Shown: positions 18,713-27,522 of the stretch, one piece after another | Numbering within the stretch: position 1 is the first letter of the stretch | Layout: each line of letters starts with the position of its first letter | Assembly: GCF_003952225.1 (NCBI RefSeq) | Contig: NZ_CP034437.1 | Coordinates: forward strand, 1,655,501-1,719,500 | Direction of reading: 5' to 3' | Length of the DNA: 64,000 nucleotides | Source: Paenibacillus albus | GTDB lineage: Bacteria > Bacillota > Bacilli > Paenibacillales > Paenibacillaceae | Notes under the pieces: generated by a model | Database searches by the model: none | Told to the model about the DNA's origin: nothing | The model's input: the letters and a program-made list of their open reading frames with translations, nothing else | Translations under genes and position numbers: made by a program

Positions 18713-19967
18713 TGTCGTGGTAGTGCGAGAGGCATTCGATTGGTTGGAGGCCCGGCCGGGGAGTTCATTTATATATGAGGATATGAAGGAGCTCGTTGCC
18801 TACATGTCCAAGGTTTATCCCAAGCTTGAGTGGTTGGAATTGGGCTTCAATCGGGTTAAATTTATCAACATTGTAGGTACGATTCGTTTATCACGAGTAC
18901 AAATTGACATTATACCAAAGCTACGGCTAGGGGAAGAAGATGGCAGAGCGGCCCTTCTAAACATGCTGGGGGTATGCGGCTATGTTCCGTACACCATGGA
19001 GTCGGCATCTGTTTCAGTACAAGTGGTAGAGGTGGATTTGTTAAGCTGGATAGCTGCTGGCTTCTGTCTTGAATTGGAGAAGCAGTTGAAACGAGGAGTC
19101 GCTGCTGACTATGTAGAGGTGGAAGAGAATTCACAACGTCTCAAGGGTAGGCTAATGATAGCCAAGCATTTGCAACTTAATGCGGCAGATAAGACGCGGG
19201 TATATTGTAACTTTGATGAAAGAACCACGGTAATTCCTTTAAATTTTGTCTTCTGCAAGACTTTGGCGCTCTTGCAGCGGAAGGTGTTTGATCCCTCAAT
19301 CAGAAAGAAAATATTGCAACTAAGTGGATATCTAGAGGATCTGGAGGAGCCGGGGGACATTAAAAATATGTTAAACCAGGTGCAATTCGATCGGCAGACA
19401 GCAAGATTCGAACCTGCTTTCCGATTGGCGAAATTGATTCTATCCCAATTGTCGGTTTTACACAGAGGAACGAAAGAGGAATGCTTCTCTTTCTTGTTCG
19501 AAGTACACTCCCTCTACGAGATGTATGTGGGCCGTGTTCTACAGAAGATGCCACTGGGGAGTAATGCAGTAGTTTGGCTGCAGCATAAAGAAGTCAAACT
19601 GCTGAAAAATGATGACTCGGGCCAAGACAACATTCAATTGATTCCCGATATTGTTCTGGGAGAGCGGCAAGATAATGGGGTAGAGGTTTGGACCGTATTA
19701 ATGGATATGAAATGGAAGGCTGCGGTGAAGTACCAGCAGGATGACATCTATCAGATGTATGCCTATGTGACAGGATATCCGCATGCTAAGAGCGCTTTTC
19801 TCTTGTATCCCGCAACGGATATACCTGATCCGAGCAGAAATTGGACGTTGGCAGCTGATTCGGGGAAGCGAATTCGTATGCGTACGATTCGGATTAATCA
19901 TTGGAAAGAGACGAAGGAGGATTTACGGAGAATCTTAGCGGAAGCAGGATGGACAGAGGATTTATAA
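18705..19967 (+). CDS. mcrC: McrC-type nuclease subunit of type IV restriction system
   Basis: 420 residues, translationally coupled to mcrB. The C-terminal nuclease has a PD-(D/E)xK pattern: IPDIVLG, then LMDMKWKAA giving the D-x-K, and the following QMYAYVTGY helix typical of McrC. The N-terminal two thirds is the McrB-binding region. Together with the upstream gene it would cleave incoming DNA carrying modified cytosine or another modification; the specificity depends on the unusual McrB N-terminus. Confidence 0.9.
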   Translation: MSNVVVVREAFDWLEARPGSSFIYEDMKELVAYMSKVYPKLEWLELGFNRVKFINIVGTIRLSRVQIDIIPKLRLGEEDGRAALLNMLGVCGYVPYTMESASVSVQVVEVDLLSWIAAGFCLELEKQLKRGVAADYVEVEENSQRLKGRLMIAKHLQLNAADKTRVYCNFDERTTVIPLNFVFCKTLALLQRKVFDPSIRKKILQLSGYLEDLEEPGDIKNMLNQVQFDRQTARFEPAFRLAKLILSQLSVLHRGTKEECFSFLFEVHSLYEMYVGRVLQKMPLGSNAVVWLQHKEVKLLKNDDSGQDNIQLIPDIVLGERQDNGVEVWTVLMDMKWKAAVKYQQDDIYQMYAYVTGYPHAKSAFLLYPATDIPDPSRNWTLAADSGKRIRMRTIRINHWKETKEDLRRILAEAGWTEDL

Positions 19968-20026
19968 ACAGATAATGATGTGGGAGAGATGGTTGTGTCG
20001 AGGAATAGGTGGAGGGAGCCCGCCCT

Positions 20027-20161
20027 ATGATAACCTTAGCAGTAAAAAATCCTGAGAAGGCAAAACTATGGTATCCAACAAAGAATGAGGATTCGACGCT
20101 CGAGGATGTCTCCTATGGCTCCGAAAAGGAGGCTTGGTGGATTGTACGGGTATCAACATGA
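20027..20161 (+). CDS. Small DUF4379-like zinc-ribbon fragment
   Basis: A 44-residue frame starts at ATG 20027 after GGAGGGAG. It reads LWYPTKNEDSTLEDVSYG then SEKEAWWI, which closely follows the WHPTKNGxLTPEDVxxGSxKxxWW pattern of the DUF4379 treble-clef repeat found in restriction-linked proteins. It lacks the cysteine half of the repeat, so it is probably a remnant. It lies between McrC and the methyltransferase-like gene. Confidence 0.45.
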   Translation: MITLAVKNPEKAKLWYPTKNEDSTLEDVSYGSEKEAWWIVRVST

Positions 20162-20234
20162 ATGGCGCATCCAGTCTACAGGCATAGAAAAATAAAGATG
20201 AAGTTCATTCTGGTTCTACACTTTGGAGGTAATT

Positions 20235-21434
20235 ATGGAATATAGCAACCGAAATATACAAATAGTAAATAAAGACTTCCCAATGCTAGAAGATACAATG
20301 TTAACTCTAGAAAAGAAGCTTATCGAGCAAGGCACAATTCTCACGCCAAGAATAGTTTGTGAAATATTACAAAACTTAATTAGTGAAAATACTAAAGATA
20401 GCATAAAAGAGATTTTAGTTCCTGGCTCAGGATCAGGTCGAATTCTCAACATTTTCAAAGAGCTGAATGCTAGTATTACGGCGATCGAAATTAACCCGTT
20501 ATTAGTAACACTATCCGAGAGTTTTCATCCCGACGTTAATCACTTTCCTGTTGACTTCTTAACTTGGAAAGATGATAAAAAATTTGACCTAATTGTCGGA
20601 CATTTTCCGATTGGTTACGGCCAAACCAAGTCAACCCATCTCGAAAATGAGTTTTTTAAAAAGTCTCTAGAATTTCTGACGGAAGATGGTACTTTGATTT
20701 GTATTGTTCCAGATAGCTTTCTTGTTATAAACAAATATGAGGATACACGCAAACATGTGATTCGGAACTACTCTTTGGAGGCTGTTTTAAATTTACCAAA
20801 AGTATTTTTTCCAAATATCTATATTGGATCTTCGGTTGTCGTTGTACGTAAAAGAAAACAAAAGGATAATGTCTATTTCGGACTTATCAAAAACGATCAA
20901 ACTGTTAGTGAAAAATTTAGTGTAGCGAGTGATATTTTAACTAATAGGTGGGACATGTCCTATTACGATCCAAAACATATTGAATTAGCTAATAAATTAA
21001 TGGGATTAGAAACTAAGGAATTATCGGAACTTGCCGAGGTAATAAGGGGTAATAACTATAAGTCTGATGAAATAAAGACTTCTGGAGAATTCTTAATACT
21101 TAGTGGAAAAAATCTAAAAGAAGATGCTATAACTCTCACCCCAAAAGACCGGTATATAAATATGATCTCCAAAAAGGATCAATTTAAAGTTCTAAAGTCA
21201 GGGGATATAATAGTTAACTTACTTTTTAACGAAAGAAAGTTATATGTGTATAAAGATTCTGACCCAAAAGCAGTTATAAGTAATAATTGTGCAATCATTC
21301 GATCAACTCAAAATCAATATATTAAAACGTACCTATCAACACCGGATGGTAAAGAAATATTTGCAATGCAAACAGATCGATTACAAAGTGGAACCACAAT
21401 TAGTTTCCTGAATATCTCAAATTTAAAAAAGTGA
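20235..21434 (+). CDS. Adenine methyltransferase-like protein fused to a target-recognition domain; altered catalytic motif
   Basis: I choose ATG 20235 with GGAGG 5 bases upstream; 399 residues. Residues about 60-70 (ILVPGSGSGRI) form the SAM-binding motif I, and ITAIEINPLL the acidic end of strand 2. At the place of the catalytic (N/D)PP(F/Y) motif the protein reads IVGHFPIGYG (about 121-129), so the catalytic Asn is His and the second residue is Phe. The C-terminal 150 residues look like one HsdS-type target-recognition domain (ELSELAEVIRGNNY, LKSGDIIVN). It overlaps the next start by 4 bases (GTGA). It is probably a DNA-binding, possibly inactive, methyltransferase. Confidence 0.7.
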   Translation: MEYSNRNIQIVNKDFPMLEDTMLTLEKKLIEQGTILTPRIVCEILQNLISENTKDSIKEILVPGSGSGRILNIFKELNASITAIEINPLLVTLSESFHPDVNHFPVDFLTWKDDKKFDLIVGHFPIGYGQTKSTHLENEFFKKSLEFLTEDGTLICIVPDSFLVINKYEDTRKHVIRNYSLEAVLNLPKVFFPNIYIGSSVVVVRKRKQKDNVYFGLIKNDQTVSEKFSVASDILTNRWDMSYYDPKHIELANKLMGLETKELSELAEVIRGNNYKSDEIKTSGEFLILSGKNLKEDAITLTPKDRYINMISKKDQFKVLKSGDIIVNLLFNERKLYVYKDSDPKAVISNNCAIIRSTQNQYIKTYLSTPDGKEIFAMQTDRLQSGTTISFLNISNLKK

Positions 21435-22438
21435 AAATTCCTATAATTCCAGTAAGCGAATTAAATCAACTCAGTGATGAGGCAATAGAAAATGCGGAAA
21501 ATTCTACTCTATTACTTTTGCGCGAGGAACTTGAGATCTATAAAGCAAAATACGAAGCTGTTGTTGCTGAAAAAAATCAACTTTGGGAATTCATGGCCAA
21601 CAGGGTTGATAAAATTGATACTAAATTAAGCGTTATTATTGAAAAAATTGATAACATTATTGACATGATTAACACGTTACAAAATGAAATTAAAGTAATT
21701 AGATCCTTATCTCTTCCTGAGGAACAAATTCTTGATTTTATTGAAAAGAAGATAGACTCAGTTATTGCAAATATTGAGAAGAAAAACTTTGACCTTTATA
21801 TTGAGATAACTAAAGCTTGGTTAAATGATGACTGGAATAAGTTAGAAGCACTAAGTAGTGATGTGTTCCTGCCATCAGCTGAATTCCTATTTGATAAGGT
21901 TAGAAATATCGAGAATGCTGATCCAGCACCATTCATTATCCAATATTGCAGAGCGTTAGAAAATGAATTACTGAAGAAAATCTTTATAGCATATCTCAAG
22001 CACTTAAAGGAAGAAAGAATCGATTGTTATTCTGTTTTTTCGTGGGATCTAGAAACGAATGGAATCGGGATACCTCAAAGTAAAAATAAAAATAGCTATC
22101 AATTTGCGAAAAAAATTGCAGAATTGTTAAAAAAGGACGAATCACTTTGGTTCTTTGAATTGGGCAACATGTCTGTAACTTTAGAGTATATAACTGGTAC
22201 ATCTGTAGAGAAAAGTCCGATACTAAGCCATTTTAGGGACTTCATACTCAAATATTTTGATGTTAATTTTATTGATAAGGAATTCTTCAATAATTTAAAA
22301 GCGATCTCTAAAGATTACAGGAACAAAGCGGCTCATCCCAATTCGTTAAATTCTACTTCAGCGCTTATTGGAAGAGAAACAATCAGATCTCAAATAAAAA
22401 GTTTACTAAGCCACTACAAATTCAAAACCAAAGAATAA
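21431..22438 (+). CDS. Coiled-coil protein with HEPN-like R-x4-H motif
   Basis: 335 residues from GTG 21431, overlapping the methyltransferase-like stop. The N-terminal 120 residues are coiled coil (LLLREELEIYKAKYEAVVAEKNQL and heptads through IIEKIDNIIDMINTLQ). The C-terminal 170 residues are helical and end with DYRNKAAHPN, giving R297-x4-H302. This matches the R-x4-6-H catalytic motif of HEPN ribonucleases, in the context common to defence-linked HEPN proteins. The assignment is by motif and context only. With the coupled upstream gene it suggests a sensor plus RNase effector pair. Confidence 0.55.
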   Translation: MKIPIIPVSELNQLSDEAIENAENSTLLLLREELEIYKAKYEAVVAEKNQLWEFMANRVDKIDTKLSVIIEKIDNIIDMINTLQNEIKVIRSLSLPEEQILDFIEKKIDSVIANIEKKNFDLYIEITKAWLNDDWNKLEALSSDVFLPSAEFLFDKVRNIENADPAPFIIQYCRALENELLKKIFIAYLKHLKEERIDCYSVFSWDLETNGIGIPQSKNKNSYQFAKKIAELLKKDESLWFFELGNMSVTLEYITGTSVEKSPILSHFRDFILKYFDVNFIDKEFFNNLKAISKDYRNKAAHPNSLNSTSALIGRETIRSQIKSLLSHYKFKTKE

Positions 22439-22487
22439 GTACACCGTCTGCTGAATTCTTATTGTTTCCAGCATTGCCCCTTTATCA

Positions 22488-22534
22488 ACAAAAGCCGCCT
22501 TACCGGACGTAAAACCGGCAGGCGGCTTTTGTGT
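22488..22534 (+). terminator. Strong rho-independent terminator
   Basis: ACAAAAGCCGCC (22488-22499) pairs with GGCGGCTTTTGT (22521-22532); an inner CCGG/CCGG pairing extends it. It ends the methyltransferase-HEPN operon. Confidence 0.85.
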
Positions 22535-22831
22535 AGTAGCTCCTCGATGGATCCGCCGTCGTCAGCGACCTCTTCATTCAGGTATTTTACTTGAACTGGC
22601 AGCTACGCGAGCTTGGCACGTTTTAGTTCACTATCGAGAACAAGCTCCTGACCTATGCTGAACAAGTTGTATCGCCTCCAAGTGACACTATTCGTCGTAC
22701 AAGACCGCAAGGTTCGTGAAAAGCACGGCTTCGATCGGTTCAGTGTCATTGATTCGTTTTATCGTTGTAGACTATAGTCTGTAGAACTGAAGGGTACTCT
22801 AAAGAATACTAGTTTCAGGTGGTGTCAGGCC
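22535..22831. other. Intergenic region with a GC-richer decayed coding remnant
   Basis: From about 22,560 to 22,750 short open pieces appear in two frames (VSDLFIQVFYLNWQLRELGTF and, in another frame, LYRLQVTLFVVQDRKVREKHGFD). Both are interrupted by stops. This looks like the scar of an older gene, more GC-rich than its surroundings. I cannot name it. Confidence 0.4.
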
Positions 22832-23062
22832 TTGAAACTAGAAAAGATCTTTGGACAGTTACTTAAGCAACATCGAATGGAGTTTGGCTTATCACAAGAG
22901 GAGTTGGCGTTCCAAGCGGAACTGGATCGGACGTTTATAAGTTTACTTGAAAATGGAAAACGTCAACCAACGCTGAATACGATCTTCTCATTGTGCGAGG
23001 CTCTACATCTTAAACCGTCGGAGATATTGAAAGAAGTTGAGGATGCTTTTAATAAAAGATAA
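22832..23062 (+). CDS. XRE-family helix-turn-helix regulator
   Basis: 76 residues from TTG 22832 with AGGTGG upstream. It is a plain Cro/C1-type domain: LLKQHRMEFGLSQEELAFQAELDRTFISLLENGKRQPTL in outline, with the recognition helix at DRTFISLLENG. Such solitary domains usually control neighbouring mobile-element genes. A terminator follows directly. Confidence 0.85.
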   Translation: MKLEKIFGQLLKQHRMEFGLSQEELAFQAELDRTFISLLENGKRQPTLNTIFSLCEALHLKPSEILKEVEDAFNKR

Positions 23063-23072
23063 TTCAAAGAGA

Positions 23073-23106
23073 GGGTTAGTTCATTTGGAACTAATCCTTT
23101 TTGTTA
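23073..23106 (+). terminator. Terminator after the XRE gene
   Basis: GGGTTAGTTC (23073-23082) pairs with GAACTAATCC (23088-23097), loop ATTTG, followed by TTTTTGTT. Confidence 0.8.
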
Positions 23107-23201
23107 TTTGCGCTTTGGCTTAGATTTTGGTAGCCTTTATGTGTGACTATAGTCGACAAATAAATTGTGATATAAACTTGAAGGGGCAAGGAATAGTAAA
23201 T

Positions 23202-23684
23202 ATGCAGCCAGTACCAAACCATGTAAAAAAAATCGATTTTTATCTTTTGTTCAAAGATGGATTTAATGAGGGCCAGGTTATCGCAGTTGGGAAGGATGAG
23301 CGTGTCGAGATAAAAATTAATTCTCCTAAGCTCGATAATATGGACATGGCGATTTTCAAAGAAATTCTTAAATGTGATGACAAAAAATGGTCGAGGGGCA
23401 CTTTGACATGCACCTTTCAAGCATCAACTTTAATGAACAAACTCGATATTAATGCTACGGTTCTAAATGAAAGGCTACGGAAGTTCTTAAGAGTTGGATT
23501 AGAAGTGTTTACCGATCAAATTGATGCAGAATACAATTTTTTTAGCTTAACAACCCGTTATGAGGGAGCAATCCGTACGGAATACGAAATACAAGTTTAT
23601 AACGTCGAGGTAATTGAGAAGCATTTCAAAGATGAAATCGTCAATGAGCTTAAAGCATATCTCCCCGACTTCCGGGTGGCATGA
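23202..23684 (+). CDS. Hypothetical protein of the plasmid-like module
   Basis: I prefer ATG 23202 (MQPVPNHVKKIDFYLLF) with AAGGAA upstream over 23127. 160 residues, mixed alpha/beta: FDxYLLFKDGFNEGQVIAVGKDERVEIKI style strands, then a helical part with LRKFLRVGLEVFTDQIDAEYNFFSL. No motif recognised. It lies between an XRE gene and another unknown in the stretch leading to a recombinase and ParB-like gene. A replication or maintenance role is only a guess from position. Confidence 0.5.
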   Translation: MQPVPNHVKKIDFYLLFKDGFNEGQVIAVGKDERVEIKINSPKLDNMDMAIFKEILKCDDKKWSRGTLTCTFQASTLMNKLDINATVLNERLRKFLRVGLEVFTDQIDAEYNFFSLTTRYEGAIRTEYEIQVYNVEVIEKHFKDEIVNELKAYLPDFRVA

Positions 23685-23729
23685 GTCTAAAAGGCTGTAC
23701 TCAAAAAATTATAGAATGGTTGTGTTAAA

Positions 23730-24212
23730 GTGGAAAAGAAACCTGAAATCAAGAAACTCGATTTTTTTTCGATCTTCAATTCGGAGTGTAGAGAAGAAAG
23801 CATCTCAGTGGGAATTAATGATGATGTGTCAGTTATTTACGCCAATTCGCTTCTGACATCAAATGAACAAATGTTGTTTCATGTCATCTGGTCGTTTGGG
23901 GAGAAGAGTGTTTTCGATGGAACAGCAGTTAGTGTCCTGACAGCAGAGATGTTATTATCGCATTTACCAGAGTGTTCTATCGAGGGCCTTGTAGAAGCTA
24001 TTCAGCGTTTGTCCCGGTTTTCGATTGAGGTTGCATATAAGGACAGCCGTGGTTTGATTAAAGGCCATTACAATTTTTTCGATATTGTATTGTCTTATAA
24101 CTGTGATGAGATATTTACGGCGATTACGATGGGAATAAAGTCGTTAGACATCATTGAGTGGCTATTTGGTAATGAAATAATGGTTCTGCTTAAGGACAAT
24201 ATTACTCAGTAG
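23730..24212 (+). CDS. Hypothetical protein of the plasmid-like module
   Basis: 160 residues from GTG 23730; the ribosome site is weak, so the start is uncertain. The central part has a helical pattern with LTSNEQMLFHVIWSFGEK and LVEAIQRLSRFSIEV that could be a winged helix. No known family recognised. A terminator follows at 24,261. Confidence 0.45.
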   Translation: MEKKPEIKKLDFFSIFNSECREESISVGINDDVSVIYANSLLTSNEQMLFHVIWSFGEKSVFDGTAVSVLTAEMLLSHLPECSIEGLVEAIQRLSRFSIEVAYKDSRGLIKGHYNFFDIVLSYNCDEIFTAITMGIKSLDIIEWLFGNEIMVLLKDNITQ

Positions 24213-24260
24213 GCTTTATAAGTCCTTTGTTACCGTAAATCTAAACCAAAGTACTTTTTC

Positions 24261-24308
24261 ACCGTTACCTTAGCTTGAAAGTAGTTCATACTGAGGTAAC
24301 GGTTTTTA
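24261..24308 (+). terminator. Terminator closing the 22.8-24.2 kb genes
   Basis: ACCGTTACCT (24261-24270) and AGGTAACGGT (24294-24303) are perfect 10-base arms followed by TTTTTATTTT. Confidence 0.8.
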
Positions 24309-24445
24309 TTTTCCAAGAAAGCATGATTCTACTCTTTAGTCATTCGTGTCGCCCTCGTCGGTAGAACTAGGTGATGAATGATGTGTGGGGCATTCCTTGT
24401 TTAATGAAATGTCCTTAATGTGTTTTTTGGTAAGAGGGATAGATT

Positions 24446-24513
24446 ATCAATTGAGTTAATTTAACTGCACTAAGTTAAGTTAAGTTAAGTTAAATTAAAT
24501 TAACTTAATTGAT
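24446..24513. repeat. Large palindrome enclosing tandem TTAAG repeats
   Basis: Arms 24446-24464 (ATCAATTGAGTTAATTTAA) and 24495-24513 are reverse complements over 19 bases with one mismatch. Between them lies a run of the 5-bp unit AAGTT, four exact copies then degenerate ones. The region is nearly all A/T and lies in a 1-kb gene-free stretch before a recombinase gene. Such iterated, symmetric AT-rich DNA is typical of replication origins or partition/regulator binding sites, but no binding protein is proven. Confidence 0.6.
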
Positions 24514-24841
24514 AGATGCAGTGTTTTTTATTCGCAACCGACCACAAAAATACTATTGCATATACTTTTTATTTATGATTTAATGAAATAAATTCAATTA
24601 AATTATTATCTTGCATCCGTCAAGCGACAAGATGCGTTCCTAAAACCACAAAAGTGGTCAACTTTTTTGTTTTAATTACAAATCCTTTATACGAGTTTTA
24701 TTATTAACTACACCTAATTTAATGTCGATTCGACAAATTACTTGAACCAAATCCAATTACCCGCTGGGTAGAATTATTCCTTAATGTGTAACATGGAATA
24801 ACTCTGACTTTGCGGGTTATTTTTGTTCATAAAAACTATTC

Positions 24842-24883
24842 AAGCTGAAAAGAAACCCGATCAGGTTCTTTTCAGCTTTTTAC
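24842..24883 (+). terminator. Strong terminator in the gene-free stretch
   Basis: AAGCTGAAAAGAA and its complement TTCTTTTCAGCTT form a 13-bp stem with CCGATCAGG in the loop, then TTTTT. A weaker hairpin (ACCAC/GTGGT, then TTTTTT) lies at 24,645-24,670. No gene precedes either one closely, so they may end an untranslated RNA. Confidence 0.65.
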
Positions 24884-25009
24884 ATATATTGATCTCCGAA
24901 AAGGGGACTCTGGTTATGGCTCCAGTAAAAAGTCATTTTTAAATAAGCTCATTATGGGCGTTTAGGCTGGCCCGGCCGATAGGGGCATTAGCGTTATTAC
25001 CTTGGTATG

Positions 25010-25096
25010 CCTGGTTGCAAGCGCAACTCCAGCAGAGCTGGATTTGGTATCCACCTACACAGGCTAAATAGCCACACGTGATAACGTGCTTGTGTA
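25010..25096 (+). ncRNA. Candidate structured RNA or DNA element with a three-way junction
   Basis: Consecutive helices are visible: GTTGC/GCAAC (25014-25027), TCCAGC/GGAGCT-type 6-bp stem with AGA loop (25028-25042), then an outer stem TACACA (25056-25061) with TGTGTA (25091-25096). The outer stem encloses two hairpins, GGCTAAATAGCC (25062-25073) and CACGT-GATA-ACGTG (25075-25088). The segment is clearly more GC-rich than its surroundings and has no open frame. It lies about 170 bp before the recombinase gene. It could be an RNA, an ssDNA origin or a recombination site. Confidence 0.4.
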
Positions 25097-25262
25097 AAAC
25101 GATTGCTTAACGGTTATCTTGAATAATCAACTTCATATAGACGATAGTTACGATGCCAATGAGTATAAGGAATTTGAACGATTGGATGTAAAAAGGGTCT
25201 ATATTGCCAGTGGGTGAGGTATGCTCAACTTCAATTTCAACTCATATTAGGAGGGATTTTTA

Positions 25263-26240
25263 ATGGCGGCAAGAGGCTGGATTAAAAGTGACGATGAGCT
25301 TTCGAAATTGGTGCAGCAAAGCAATGAGATATTGAATAAGGGGGCATATTTTAATCTCATGCAGCAATTAAATTGCACGGCCAGGCATACAAAAGGTGGT
25401 CTGAGTATTAAAACCCAACGGCAATACTACCACCACATGGATCTCTTCATTCGATACCTAAGTGATAACTTTGGCACGCAAAACTTGGCTAATATTTCTG
25501 GAAAACATATTGCTGGATATGTAGAAGAGCGTCAATCAGAAGGAAAGTCAGCCTCAACAATTGCTCTGGACCTTTGTGCTATTCGGTACTTTCACGACCA
25601 GATGGGGGGATCTAATACACGACATAGGATTCCAAATAATACACAACTACAAAGTAGATTTGGAGTTTCGTTGGAATCCCGAGTCTATGGGAAAGTAGTT
25701 CGACGTTGGGCATGGGAGGAGGTCAATAGCATGATTGAACTAGCAGAAGTTTATGGAAGGTCTAATATAGCTCATATGCTAAGATTAGCAGCCGAACTCG
25801 GTTTAAGAATTCATGAGATTGTTCGTCTATCGCAACATGATTTAAAAACGGCGATTCGTACATGTCTCCTTCACGTAAAAGGGAAGAATGGTCTCGAAAG
25901 GGATGTCCCGCTTCGTGGTAATATAACAGATCACTTAAGAGTGTTATACCTATCTCATCTTCCTGGGGACACTAAGGTATTTGTTGATAATGCCCTGAAG
26001 GCCCATCAGGTTATCCAATCAGTTCAGTCGTTTATTTATAATCATCAGGATCAAATTGCGGTACTTGGTATAAGGACTGCGGGCATTGGACTGACATTTC
26101 ATGGACTTAGACACTTATACTCTTATGAACGATATCACGAATTTTGCAGCCTTGGTTATTCGCAGTCAAGTGCTCGATTAAAGGTAGCGGCTTTAATAGG
26201 CCATTCAAGGGAAGAGATCACAAATATATATATTGGTTAG
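25263..26240 (+). CDS. Tyrosine recombinase/integrase
   Basis: 325 residues; ATG 25263 with AGGAGG 7 bases upstream. An N-terminal SAM-like core-binding domain (about 40-125) precedes the catalytic domain. The catalytic residues are visible: Arg in AAELGLRIHEIVRLS, Lys in VKGKNGLERDV, HGLRH, GHSRE, and the nucleophilic Tyr in NIYIG at the very end. It is complete but ends only two residues after the Tyr. It belongs to a different subgroup from the integrase at 27,796 and is followed by a ParB-like gene, an arrangement seen in plasmid- or ICE-derived modules. Confidence 0.85.
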   Translation: MAARGWIKSDDELSKLVQQSNEILNKGAYFNLMQQLNCTARHTKGGLSIKTQRQYYHHMDLFIRYLSDNFGTQNLANISGKHIAGYVEERQSEGKSASTIALDLCAIRYFHDQMGGSNTRHRIPNNTQLQSRFGVSLESRVYGKVVRRWAWEEVNSMIELAEVYGRSNIAHMLRLAAELGLRIHEIVRLSQHDLKTAIRTCLLHVKGKNGLERDVPLRGNITDHLRVLYLSHLPGDTKVFVDNALKAHQVIQSVQSFIYNHQDQIAVLGIRTAGIGLTFHGLRHLYSYERYHEFCSLGYSQSSARLKVAALIGHSREEITNIYIG

Positions 26241-26462
26241 TTTACATACATTTCATTCTGCTTCTGCCAAGCGGCTTAAGAAGCGTTCAATTTTAAATCG
26301 CCGCGGAATTATTACGATTTTGCGGGACAGGAATGGGTCAGTGGGTTCTCTATTGGAGAATCAGTGGCTCTTTTTTATTACATTGGAACGGTCTGCCCTC
26401 CCGCTCCGAGACGATTTGTAACTAGGGCGTTTGTGAACATAATTTGAAGGAGGTACCCACCA

Positions 26463-27446
26463 ATGTTAGGGGAAAAGATGTCATGTGATGTTGAGGAAAT
26501 CGCTATTCATCAGGATTATTTCAAGTTTTATGAGCATCCGTCGTTCGAACAGTTAGAGGTGTATACTAAGGTTTTGAAGGAAAATTCCGCATTACCCATT
26601 GTTTGCATTTCAACTGATAAGAAGGTTCTGTGCGGTGCTATTACTTGGCTGGTGTACAGACAGATGGGACTTAGTAAAATCGAAGTTTATGAAGTAGACA
26701 AGGAGCGGGAAATTGAAATTCTGCTCATGCACGATCTAGATTACAGCCAGAATTACAAGAGAGACGCGATAAAAGTTGCCATTCACATTGATGCGTTATG
26801 TGGAAGGTACAACATTGTACAGGGACGTAAATCGCGACAGAATGACGTGTTTACAATTGCGGATATCGCTCGCTTGTTTGGGCTAGCACCGCGATCTATT
26901 CAACGGTATCGACGGTTGGTTAACCTTCACGAAAGTTTTCACTCATTTATAAAGAGTAAAAAGATTGGTTTGTTATTGGCAGCCGAGATCAGTAAGCATA
27001 ATCATGAACAGCAAGTGCTCCTATTTGAAAGAATAAGCCAGGTTGAAGGTGACCTCTCAAAGATTAAACAAAATGAGCTCTCGGTCATCATACAATCATT
27101 TTTAAGCGATTATCATGATGCTATTGCAGGGCCAGCAGAACCACAAACAGACGGAAAAAGGCTCTACTCCAATCTAGTCTCAGTAGCAGAGAAGCTTGCG
27201 GACAGTATTCTTTCGCCACAACAAAGTATTATTACTAAGCAAGAACTGAGTAATAGACAGGTTATCGACCTTGCACTAGATACCAAAACATCAACCGAGA
27301 AATTGGAGAGCTTGATCCGATCTGATTTTATAGCTGATGTTGGACAACAAAACGTTAAAATGCTTCTCGATAATATCGAGCGCCTTACGACCGTAGGACG
27401 TGAGTTAACCAAGCTTATTACTACTCATAGCTTATACGTCCCTTAA
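26463..27446 (+). CDS. ParB/RepB-like partition or regulatory protein
   Basis: 327 residues; ATG 26463 with AAGGAGGT. Residues about 60-100 resemble the ParB N-terminal nucleotide-binding core in degenerate form. The central helix-turn-helix is clear (FTIADIARLFGLAPRSIQRYRRLVNL), followed by the ParB-type helical region (LLLAAEISKHNHEQQVLLFERI). No ParA gene is adjacent. The protein may act in partition, or as a regulator as in some conjugative elements. Confidence 0.65.
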   Translation: MLGEKMSCDVEEIAIHQDYFKFYEHPSFEQLEVYTKVLKENSALPIVCISTDKKVLCGAITWLVYRQMGLSKIEVYEVDKEREIEILLMHDLDYSQNYKRDAIKVAIHIDALCGRYNIVQGRKSRQNDVFTIADIARLFGLAPRSIQRYRRLVNLHESFHSFIKSKKIGLLLAAEISKHNHEQQVLLFERISQVEGDLSKIKQNELSVIIQSFLSDYHDAIAGPAEPQTDGKRLYSNLVSVAEKLADSILSPQQSIITKQELSNRQVIDLALDTKTSTEKLESLIRSDFIADVGQQNVKMLLDNIERLTTVGRELTKLITTHSLYVP

Positions 27447-27522
27447 GCAGCGGAAAAAAACTTTTTGAAATTTGCTGGTAACGCTTAAGAACAATACTCT
27501 ATTTATATAGGAGGCATTGTGT

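Noticed and set aside
24472..24500. TTAAG repeats considered as a CRISPR leader or array
   Set aside because: The unit is 5 bp without spacers, and no cas gene is present in the window.
26233..26421. 62-codon frame after the recombinase
   Set aside because: It overlaps the recombinase stop, has no ribosome site and no motif.
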